From NCBI RefSeq assembly GCF_031755915.1, contig NC_083389.1:22443001-22507000 (forward strand): a stretch of DNA of 64,000 nt, written 5' to 3'. A model generated the notes under the pieces. It worked only from the letters and a program-made list of their open reading frames with translations. It did not search any database and was not told the DNA's origin. This stretch comes from Ziziphus jujuba (Eukaryota; Streptophyta; Magnoliopsida; Rosales; Rhamnaceae). Each line of letters begins with the position of its first letter. Positions within the stretch are counted from its first letter, which is position 1. The position numbers and the translations under genes were made by a program. Below, piece after piece: positions 24,121 to 32,465 of this stretch.

Positions 24121-24547
24121 TAAATGGCCTTTACCATTAAGGTAATCTGCTAGTTCCTTGCACCTACCCACACTTACCCTGATAGTGTCACAATGGTTCA
24201 TCTCTAGTCATCAAAATCCACCCAGGTATTTTATTCATTGATCTTTTCCCTTCTTACCTCGTATCCTTAAAAACTCATAGGTCTTACAATATACCCCCTT
24301 TGGGACCTCGTGTCTTCTCTAGCACTCTTTTAGTTGGGTACAAAATCTTATACCATCAGTAAAGCCCCATCTGCTCGCATCCCGTCACTCTCTTAGTCAA
24401 TTGCTACTATCTGCAATTTAACCACCTTAATATATTGTTTGCTGGTCTTGCTCATTCTTACCTCATATCCTTAAGGGCCCACAAGTTTTACAATACACTC
24501 CATTTAGGACCCAGCACCCTCATCAATGTACTTCTAGTCGAGTACAA

Positions 24548-24559
24548 GCTCTGATACCA
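24548..24559 (-). promoter_or_regulatory. Primer-binding site of a Cassandra unit
   Basis: GCTCTGATACCA on the plus strand is the exact complement of TGGTATCAGAGC, the initiator tRNA-Met primer site. It sits at the LTR edge and is the best-preserved PBS of the array. Confidence 0.85.
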
Positions 24560-24660
24560 TCAGTAAAGCCCCATCTACTAACATGCCATCACACTTTTGA
24601 TCCACCAATATTATCCGCAATTAACCATTATGTTTCAGAACATATTGAGCTTTTTTGTTC

Positions 24661-24716
24661 AAACTTCTAAGGGATCACTCATCTTGAAATTGCTCCCACT
24701 AAAGCATAATTAACCC
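24661..24716 (-). promoter_or_regulatory. 5S-rRNA-like segment in a Cassandra LTR
   Basis: The minus strand reads GGGTTAATTATGCTTTAG, then TTTCAAGATGAGTGATCCC and AGAAGTTT. These align in order and spacing with the 3' half of plant 5S rRNA (A box, intermediate element, C box). A second, shorter copy follows at about 24840-24890 in the same LTR. Confidence 0.72.
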
Positions 24717-25421
24717 AAAATTCTTTTGAACCCTGAAGCCAACCGTTCTGAAAAGGTCTCGGTTGTAAAAATAGTATCTACATTACATTTAAATCATCAC
24801 CATTCTACACCTGGGTAATGTAGAATTGAATTTCAAGTAAGGGTCACTAATCTTTAGGTTACTCTACTTGGAGTATGTTGAACCTTAAAGTTTTTTCGAA
24901 CCTTGTATCTAACCACTTGAAAAGGTTTTAGTTGTTAATAGTGTGTTTATTTTACATTTAAACTATCACCGTTCCACACCTAGGAGATGGAAGATTAGAT
25001 ACCAGGTGACTTTTGACATTAATATAGCCTACCAGTACCTTCTACTCATCCACACTTATCCTGACTGCATCACTCTATTTTACCTTTGGTCATCACAATT
25101 CACCATGGTGTATTGTTCACTAATCTTATCTCTTCTTGCTTAACATCTTTCAAGACTCATAAGTTTTACAATATAATCTCCTTAAGGCCCAGCGTTCTCA
25201 CTAGTCCACTTTTGGCTGGGTATAGGTTCTGATAAGACTGGGCAAAACCCGACTAGGACCGACCAACCCGCCCGAACCGAACTATTTGAGTCGGTTTGGG
25301 TTGGTTTTTAAGTCTTAATCGGGTCGGTTCGGTTACAGATGCATTGGATCCATGGTTTTCGGTTCGAGTTGCGGGTGGGTAGAAAATTTACCCAACCCAA
25401 ACCGAACCGACCCATACCAAT

Positions 25422-25652
25422 CGTCTCTCCTCTCTTTCCACCTCTCCAGGAATTTGATGCTTGAAAATTAAAAAGGAAATCTCTTGCTCGCTGCCAGTCT
25501 GCCTTCAAGAAATCTCTTGCTCTCTGCCAGTCTGCCTTCGTCTCTCCTCTCTTTCCACCTCTCCAGGAATTGGATGCTTGAAAATTAAAAAGGAAATCTC
25601 TTGCTCTCTACCAGTCTGCCTTCGTCTCTCGTCTCTTTCCACCTCTCCAGGA
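25422..25652 (+). repeat. Tandem ~84-bp repeat in the hAT 5' region
   Basis: Units start at 25422, 25539 and 25623 (the last partial). Each reads CGTCTCTCCTCTCTTTCCAC, then GAATTGGATGCTTG, then CTCTTGCTCTCTGCCAGTCT. The first unit contains an extra 33-bp partial duplication of its own end (about 25506-25538). The CT-rich sequence and its position upstream of the transposase suggest part of the promoter or 5' leader. Confidence 0.85.
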
Positions 25653-26900
25653 ACTTTTCTAAGGTTAGCCATTTCTCATCTCAGATTGTATTATTGCTTC
25701 TCTCTCTCTCTCTCTGTGGCACCGTCAGGCATCGACAACTAATCGGACAGCTTCTCTGTTAGGGTTTTGTTTTCATGCTTTTTTTTCTCATTTGTTTCTC
25801 TCTCTTTCTCGTAGATCTAGCCAGTGGTATTTGAAGAGAAGGGTACCATTCGAGCTTCAATGGTAGTTTCGTAACATCACTGTGAGTTTCTCTCTCTCTC
25901 TCTCTCTAAAAACCCCTAATTTTATTTCTTTTTGTGAAGCATTTGTATTGCAAAATCAAATTCTTTTTCAGTTTGTAAAGTAGGCATTCGGTGATTTTGT
26001 TTTTCATTCTTTGTGTGTTTTGTAATAAAAGTGCGAGATTCTGGAAATGGAAATATGCGGTTGTGACTGTTTGGTTGCTTAGAATTTCGGATGATGAAAA
26101 GAAATACCTTTTTTTTTTATATATATATTAGGATTTTTCTGCCCCTGATTCTTTCCCAGTCATACAATTACCAAATATTTGTTTTTCTTGTGCCTTAGTC
26201 TAGTCTGGGGTGATTTGATTTCTTAGATTAAGCATATTATGTTTCTTTAACCTTAAGATATTGGACTTCCATGTAGAACTTTGTTTCCTCAACTTATGGG
26301 CATCATGCAGTTGTTGTTCTACATTCGATGCCCTTTCCGAAAGTTTTCCTATTGCAATGCATTTCAAATGCAATTATATGTTAGCCTAATATAAACCATA
26401 GCATCTAGTGCATAAATTTTGTATTAATGTCTCGCAAATCAATTAAATTGGCATACTTTCTAGCTGATTTTCTGTTAACCTGTATGAGCACTGTTCGATT
26501 AATGAGTCTTATGTATCATTTCAATTTCAATTTTAGGCAAAATGATTATATGACACCTGCCTACACAATCAATACGTGGATGTCTATACAGTTCAACAAA
26601 TCATTAAACATTTGTTTAGATTATATGTATATATATATGCTGTTTTCTATTTAGTAGGGAAAGAAAAGACATAAAAAGTTTTATATTTCTTCCTTTTAAA
26701 GTAAATATGTAAGGGAAATTCAGATATAAAATGGTTTGCACATGTTTTTTGCAGAGAGGAACAACTTCATTTGTTGTTTTTCTTCCTTACTTGGGTTCTC
26801 AATAAGAAAATGGCTATCATTTAAATTTTGATTTTTGCTCTTTGATTACATTCATTGGTAATTAACTAATTGGATATGAGGAAAGATTAAAAATATATAT

Positions 26901-26934
<34 letters not shown>

Positions 26935-27734
26935 ATGCATTCTGAGAACTTTCTCCTTTAATTTCATATGAATTCATTTTAGATTTTAATTATTTGTATA
27001 ATTATCCAGATTTACAACATAGGTTGGTTTGTTAGCTAACTGAGCTACTCACTGTTGGTCTCAACTAGAAAGCATCCTGAGAGGAACAAGAAGGATAGGA
27101 TTCCAAGTTTCGTTTGATTTTGGTTGAGAAATTTGGAGGTAAGTTATTAGACTTTTTTATCATTATTTTTGCATCAATTTGTGAAATTTGAAGTTCATTA
27201 GAAGTGGGAAGGTGAAAATTAGTTTTGGAAAGTGTAGTGAAGCTTAGGTTGTGAAATTGTTTGCTGTGAAGTTTGGAGATTGTGAAGTGAAATTTGTGTT
27301 ATTTGATTTCTATGAAGTTATTATGAACAATGTGTAAATCTCATATTAATTGCATCCACAACATCAAAACATCAAACCATTAAATGTGTCATCGGATATG
27401 CATCTAAAAACCCTTCACATTTTTCTTCTATTTGATATGGACTTTACTCCTAAATCTTTTAAAACTGATCCTAAATTTATTTTTCATTTTTTTCTGTTTT
27501 TTTCGATTGAAGGATTTGATTCTAATGTGTCAACAGATTTTTTTTTCTTTTTTTTTTTTTGAGTAAACCGATAACCAAAAAAAAAAAAAAAAAACAGCAA
27601 GCACCTTAATGTAGTAAATTAAGTAAAACTAATTCTTTTCACATGGATGTGCATGAAATCTTATTATACTTTTTGTTTTCTTGTTTCTTTTTATATGTTT
27701 TTCAATAGATTTTTTTGTTTTTAATAGGTTATAG
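25653..27734 (+). other. Untranslated 5' region of the hAT element (probable introns)
   Basis: Two kilobases without a protein-like frame. A CT microsatellite lies at about 25699-25715. A donor-like CACTGTGAGTTT lies at about 25877, and an acceptor-like TTTTTAATAG lies at 27719-27728, a few bases before the transposase ATG. Plant hAT genes often have 5' non-coding exons, so a spliced leader is likely but is inferred. Confidence 0.5.
26903..26932. repeat. (AT)n microsatellite inside the hAT element
   Basis: About 15 AT units in the untranslated or intronic region upstream of the transposase frame. Confidence 0.95.
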
Positions 27735-29927
27735 ATGGATGAGGACCACAATGATTTGTATGATATTAATGAATTGGAAGAATATCTAAATGAATCAGAG
27801 AAAGCTGAGTCTCAACCTTCAAAATTGGATAAATCTTATAAGACACAAAAGAGAAAACCTTCTAGGGCTCCATCTTGGGTTTGGGAACATTTTGAAAAAA
27901 TTCCAGATAGTGATCCAAGTAATCCTAGATGCAAATGTAAATATTGTGGGGTAGATTATGCATGTGATACTAAGAGGTGTGGAACTAGTACGTTACGGAA
28001 TCATTTGATGAACCAATGCAAGAAATACCCTAATAGGACAGTGGAGAAAAGCCAACAAGTTCTTTCTTTCGATAGTAGTAGTAGTAATTTGGTGTCTACA
28101 AGTACAACATTTAGTAAAGAGGCATGTAGGCTTGCATGTGCTCAAATGATCGTCATAGACGAGTTGCCATTTAGCCATGTTGAAGGGGAAGGGTTTAGAA
28201 AGTTTTGTAATACTTTGAACCCTAAGTATGAACCTCCATCTCGTAGAACAATTTCTAGAGATGTGTTTCAATTGTACTTAGAGGAGAAAAAAATTTTGAA
28301 AAGTGTGTTTTCATTAAGGAAGCAAAGGGTTTGTCTTACGACGGATACATGGACTTCCATTCAAAATAACAATTATATGACTCTTACCGTTCATTTCATT
28401 GATGATGATTGGAAGTTGCATAAGAGAATTATAAATTTTTGTATTGTCCAAAATCACAAGGGTGAGACAATTGGTAAGGTTATAGAAAATTGTTTAATTG
28501 AATGGGGTATTGAAAGGGTTTTCACAATAACGGTTGATAATGCTTCTTCAAATGATGTGGCTATTAATTTTGTGAACAAAAGATTAGATTATTGGAAAGG
28601 AAATGTTTTGGATGGTCAGTTTTTGCATGTTCGTTGTGCTGCACATATTGTAAATTTGATTGTGACATTTGGATTAAGGGAAATTCATGATAGTATTGCT
28701 GGAATTCGTAATGCTATTAGATATGTTCGATCATCGCCTTCAAGGTTAACCAAATTTAAAGAATGTGTAGAAAAGGAGAAGATGGAATTTAGAGAAACCG
28801 TGGTTTTGGATGTGTCTACTAGGTGGAATTCTACCTATTTGATGTTGAATTTGGCTTTGAAGTATCAAAAAGCTTTTGATAGGATGGTAGATGATGATGG
28901 TTTTTTTCTTGGATATTTTGAGGCGGATGAAGTTGGAAGGAAGAGAGCTGGGCCACCTCAAAGTAAAGACTGGGATAGTACAAGGGTTTTTGTGAAATTT
29001 CTTGCTACTTTTTATGAGATTACCTTAAAATTTAGTACCTCTTTGACTGTTACTTCTAATATATGTTTTCATGAATTGAGTTTGATGTATAATGCACTTG
29101 TTGAATGGAGTAATAGTCAAAACCATTTGATGGCCGATATGGCAAAGAAAATGTTGACAAAGTTCGAGAAATATTGGGGTTCACTTGGAAATGTCAACAA
29201 GTTGTTACTTATTGCCGTTGTGCTTGATCCACGATATAAGCTAGAATATGTATCATATCTTTTTGAAGATGCTTATGAAAGTGGTATAGTTGAATCTTTG
29301 ACTAAGGATGTGAAAGATACTTTATATAATCTTTATGACTTTTATAAAGAAGTTGATTTTATGGATGAGAGTTCTAAAGTGTCTAATCCTAATGATAATC
29401 AATCAATACAAGCACAACAAAGTGGGATGATGGTGGATTCAATCGATGATGGAAGTATAGATGATCGTCGGCGTTTGAAAGAATCACAATTTAAAAAAAG
29501 AAAAATGGAGAAAAATGTATTGGAAATAAAGAATGAGGTTGATAAATTTTTGTTTGATCCATGTGAGGATGTGGAGAGTGAGAAATTTGATATTTTGGCT
29601 TGGTGGAAAAATAATTGCACAAAATATCGAATTTTATCTCAAATTGCAAGAGATGTATATGTCATTCCAGTTTCTACAGTAGCATCTGAATCTGCATTTA
29701 GTACCGGAGGACGTATTCTTGATGCATTTCGAAGTTCATTGGGTCCAAAAATGGTGGAGGCTTTGATTTGTTCACAAAATTGGTTGAAATCAAATCCTAT
29801 GAGATATGATTATAGAGTTGAAGTACCAATTGAGGATGTTGCATATTATGATTCTATTGAATCATGTACGATTTTTTTTTTAATTATTTGTAATTTTATT
29901 TTTATCATGTTTTTTAGAGCTTTTTAA
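27735..29927 (+). CDS. hAT transposase, zinc finger BED domain (RICESLEEPER/DAYSLEEPER-like)
   Basis: The 730-codon open frame has no internal stop. A BED zinc finger lies at residues about 45-100 (W48, C68, C71, H90, C95). The RNase H-fold catalytic region includes D204 in TTDTWTS and D268 in TVDNASSND, with the conserved RCAAH at 300-304. The C-terminal hAT dimerisation domain (about 615-690) contains E652 in VASESAFSTGGRILD, matching the expected third acidic residue. The length is normal for plant hAT transposases. The ATG at 27735 follows a good splice acceptor. The last 20 or so codons are hydrophobic and probably intronic: a GT at 29866 and an AG at 30000-30001 would create a TGA after residue 710. 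The protein would cut and paste the surrounding element. It could be active, or domesticated, but its location between TIRs argues for a transposon gene. Confidence 0.93.
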   Translation: MDEDHNDLYDINELEEYLNESEKAESQPSKLDKSYKTQKRKPSRAPSWVWEHFEKIPDSDPSNPRCKCKYCGVDYACDTKRCGTSTLRNHLMNQCKKYPNRTVEKSQQVLSFDSSSSNLVSTSTTFSKEACRLACAQMIVIDELPFSHVEGEGFRKFCNTLNPKYEPPSRRTISRDVFQLYLEEKKILKSVFSLRKQRVCLTTDTWTSIQNNNYMTLTVHFIDDDWKLHKRIINFCIVQNHKGETIGKVIENCLIEWGIERVFTITVDNASSNDVAINFVNKRLDYWKGNVLDGQFLHVRCAAHIVNLIVTFGLREIHDSIAGIRNAIRYVRSSPSRLTKFKECVEKEKMEFRETVVLDVSTRWNSTYLMLNLALKYQKAFDRMVDDDGFFLGYFEADEVGRKRAGPPQSKDWDSTRVFVKFLATFYEITLKFSTSLTVTSNICFHELSLMYNALVEWSNSQNHLMADMAKKMLTKFEKYWGSLGNVNKLLLIAVVLDPRYKLEYVSYLFEDAYESGIVESLTKDVKDTLYNLYDFYKEVDFMDESSKVSNPNDNQSIQAQQSGMMVDSIDDGSIDDRRRLKESQFKKRKMEKNVLEIKNEVDKFLFDPCEDVESEKFDILAWWKNNCTKYRILSQIARDVYVIPVSTVASESAFSTGGRILDAFRSSLGPKMVEALICSQNWLKSNPMRYDYRVEVPIEDVAYYDSIESCTIFFLIICNFIFIMFFRAF

Positions 29928-30001
29928 ATTTTTTTAGTAATATTTACAACGTCTTTTTGGTATTTATTGATTAATTTAATATTATATTTTAATTTGTTTA
30001 G
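29866..30001 (+). other. Probable 3' intron of the hAT transposase gene
   Basis: The donor ATCAT/GTACG at 29866 and the acceptor TTTGTTTAG ending at 30001 enclose a very T-rich stretch. Splicing would place TGA immediately after codon 710, removing the hydrophobic tail seen in the unspliced frame. The call is inferred from sequence signals only. Confidence 0.5.
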
Positions 30002-30714
30002 GAGCATCTTGTGTTACAAAACAAAATCTACCTCCATCTAATTGATCTATGATTGCTTGGTAAGTTTGTTGTTAATTCCAATTATTTTTTAAATTAGATA
30101 ATATTTTAGTAATATACTAAATTGCACTTAAGTTTATTGATTGCTAGTTACATTTAATATTTAATGTGTAATTTTAATGCTTGTTGAAGGATGAATGGAA
30201 TATGGCTTTGCATGGCATATTGTGATAATGGGATTGTGGTTGATGGTGGTTGCTCGTGGAATGAAGTGTGTGGAAGAAGACTATTTAAAATAATTTTTAT
30301 TTTTATGTATTGTTAGTTTATTAAATTCTAAGTTAATTTTGAAGTTTAAAATATCAAATATGGTTGTATTCTATTTTATAACTAATATTGGTTGTAAACT
30401 TGTTGGAGAATTTATTTGTTGTTGTATGATGTATTTGTATAATTAGGTGATAGCTATAAACTTGTATTGTAGTTGTATAGTTTTATGTTGTATTATTTCA
30501 CATGTTTGATGCTTAATAGTTAGTTTATTTAGTATTTTTACTTAGGTGAATGTATGTTAAAATTATTTAAGTTAGATAATAGTTTGAAAAAGATATTTAA
30601 TTTAAAATATAATGCATGAATAATAATATAATTAAATATTGATAATTAAAAAGGTCTAAAAAAGATTTTAAACAATTTTGGCTCAATGTATCAAAATTCA
30701 TATCTCAAAATAGT

Positions 30715-30880
30715 AAAAATAAAAAAATTTGGGCCGAAACCCATCATGAGGTCCAAACCGGCCCAAACCAAAAATAAAAAAATTTGGGCTGAAAGTGAAG
30801 CTCATCATGAGGCCCAAACCGGCCTAAACCAAAAATAAAAAAATTTGGGCCGAAGCCCATCATAAAGCCCAAACCGTGAA
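30715..30880 (+). repeat. Three-copy tandem repeat (55-61 bp) near the hAT right end
   Basis: Units start at 30715, 30770 and 30831. Each has AAAAATAAAAAAATTTGGGC, then CCCATCATGAGG (or CTCATCATGAGG) and CCCAAACCGGCC. They directly precede the GGTTCGGTT-rich subterminal region. Confidence 0.85.
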
Positions 30881-31147
30881 CCCAACCCAAACCGAACAAT
30901 GATCATTCGGTTCAGTTCGGTTCGGGTTAAATGTGACGGTCGGTTCGGTTCGATTTTGTATCCAACCCAAACCAACCGGTCGGTTCGGTTTTAAAAAGTC
31001 CACAAAACCGAACCAATCTGAACCGAGCCCACCCCTAGGTTCTGATACTATTTATAATGTCCTACTTCCAGTGGCATCCCACTCTTTTGCTCCATCAATA
31101 TTGTCCTCAATTTTGCTACATCACTCTAGATATCTATTTTTTCAAAT

Positions 31148-31200
31148 TTCCTATGGGATCACCCATATTAGAATTGCTTCAATTGAAGTATGCTTAACTT
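31148..31200 (-). promoter_or_regulatory. 5S-rRNA-like segment in a Cassandra LTR
   Basis: The minus strand reads AAGTTAAGCATACTTCAATT, then TCTAATATGGGTGATCCC and TAGGAAATTT. The A-box word AAGTTAAGC matches the plant 5S gene exactly over nine bases. Confidence 0.72.
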
Positions 31201-31649
31201 CCTAATTCTTTTAAACATTGAAGACAACAATTTTGAAAAGGATTTGATTATTAAGACAATGTTTATTTTATATTACAACCATCATCGTTCCACACTCAGG
31301 TGATGTGGGAATGGATATAAAGTGGCCTTGGTTAGTACAGTAGCCTATCAGTGCCTGACACCTATCTAAATTTACCATGGCAGCATCATACTAGTTCATC
31401 CTTAGTCCTCACAATGCACTCAGTACATTGTTTACTGATCTTTCCTCTTCTTGCTTGCATCCTTCAAGGCTTACAGGTCTTACAATACAGCATATGGGAC
31501 TTGGTGTCCTCATTGGCACTTTTCCAACCAAGTAAAGCTCTAATACCATATATAACATCCCACCTTTATTGGCATCCTACTCTTTTGCTCCATTGACATT
31601 AACCCTAATTTTGCCACCGTACTTTGCCAATATGGGGTTTTTTATTTAG

Positions 31650-31692
31650 ACTTTCACTCATCTTAAGTTCTCCCACTAGAACAGGCTTAACC
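31650..31692 (-). promoter_or_regulatory. 5S-rRNA-like segment in a Cassandra LTR (degraded)
   Basis: The minus strand reads GGTTAAGCCTGTTCTAGTGG, then AACTTAAGATGAGTGAAAG. The order is kept but both boxes are diverged. Confidence 0.6.
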
Positions 31693-32120
31693 TAAAGTTC
31701 TTTTGAATTCTGAAGCCAACTGTTCTTAAAAGGTCTCGATTGTGAATAAAGTGACAACTTTACATTTGAACCATCATCATTCTATACATAAGCAATGTGC
31801 GATTGGACACTAAATGGCCTTTACTTGTAAAATAGTCTGCCTTACACCCGCCCACACTTACCCTGGTAGCATCACACTTGTCCACCCCTAGCCTTTACCT
31901 GTATTGTTCACTATTCTTATCCCCTATTATTCTTCTAGGCTTATAGGTTTTATAGTACACCCTCTTGGAGCCCATTATCCTTTCTAGCACACTTTTAGGC
32001 AAGTATAAGCTTTAATTCCATTTGTAACACACTGCCTTCACTAATGTCCTACTCTTTTGATCCTCTAATATTATCCCTAATTTTGCCACTGCATTCCAAA
32101 TAGTATGAATTTTTTTGTTT

Positions 32121-32178
32121 AAACTTCCTATGGGGCCATCCATCCTAGGATTGATCCTACTAAAGCACACTTAACATA
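32121..32178 (-). promoter_or_regulatory. 5S-rRNA-like segment in a Cassandra LTR (best preserved)
   Basis: The minus strand reads TGTTAAGTGTGCTTTAGTAG, then CAATCCTAGGATGGATGGCC and ATAGGAAGTTT. Compare the 5S words GTTAAGCGTGCT, TACTAGGATGGGTGACC and GGGAAGT. Spacing is conserved. This is the clearest basis for calling the array Cassandra. Confidence 0.78.
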
Positions 32179-32465
32179 GAGTTTTTTAAACCCTGAAGCC
32201 AATCGTTTTGATAAGGCCTTGTTGTTAAAGAGAATGTTTACTTTACATTTCAATCGTCATTATTCGACACCCAGGTGGCGTGGAATTTAACACTGGATGG
32301 CCTTTTGCAAGTAAAGTGACTTGTGAGTGCCTCACACCCACCCATACTTACCTTGACAACGTCAAACTGGTTCACTATTGGTTATCATAATTGACCCAGT
32401 ATATTGTTCATTGATCTTGGCTCCTTCTTGCCTTGCATCATTTAGGGTTTATAGATCTTACATTT

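Larger units (their letters stand above)
23462..25224 (-). mobile_element. Cassandra-type TRIM array, left arm (three LTRs)
   Basis: Read on the minus strand, LTR blocks of about 410 bp alternate with internal domains of only about 60-70 bp. Each internal domain starts with a PBS (clear example TGGTATCAGAGC, complement of 24548-24559) and ends in a PPT (CCAAAGGGGG-type, near 24298). LTRs lie at 23462-24297 (including an inserted MITE), 24362-24492 (shortened) and 24560-25173 (with an internal partial duplication). There is no coding capacity. The LTRs carry a 5S-rRNA-like segment, the diagnostic feature of Cassandra TRIMs. The hAT element interrupts the last PBS at 25233. Confidence 0.85.
25225..31045 (+). 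mobile_element. Complete hAT transposon with 8-bp TSD (element 25233-31037)
   Basis: The octamer GGTTCTGA flanks the element at 25225-25232 and 31038-31045, the 8-bp target duplication expected of hAT. The 5805-bp element begins TAAGACTGGGC and ends GCCCACCCCTA; the two 11-bp ends match at 8 positions as an inverted repeat. Both subterminal regions are packed with GGTTCGGTT/AACCGAACC motifs in both orientations (25250-25410 and 30885-31025), typical sites for hAT transposase binding. One transposase frame is present (27735-29927). The host site is the PBS of a Cassandra unit; removing the element and one octamer gives a continuous GGTTCTGATACTATT. Confidence 0.95.
31046..32465 (-). mobile_element. 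Cassandra-type TRIM array, right arm (three LTRs)
   Basis: This continues the array broken by the hAT element. LTRs lie at about 31050-31489, 31550-31960 and 32022-32465. They are separated by about 60-bp internal domains whose PBS complements are GCTCTAATACCA (31537-31548) and GCTTTAATTCCA (32009-32020). LTR ends read TGTTATA or TGTTACAAA-like on the minus strand next to the PBS. The small open frames here have no similarity to proteins. LTR lengths near 410 bp are slightly above what I recall for published Cassandra LTRs. Confidence 0.83.

Noticed and set aside
24661..24716. Genuine 5S rRNA gene
   Set aside because: Only the 3' half of 5S is resembled, with many changes, and it lies inside an LTR. 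It is a Cassandra promoter relic, not an rRNA gene.
24120..25200. Possible CRISPR-like or satellite array because of regularly recurring blocks
   Set aside because: The recurring blocks are LTRs with PBS and PPT, i.e. a TRIM array; the spacing is hundreds of bases and there are no short direct repeats with spacers.
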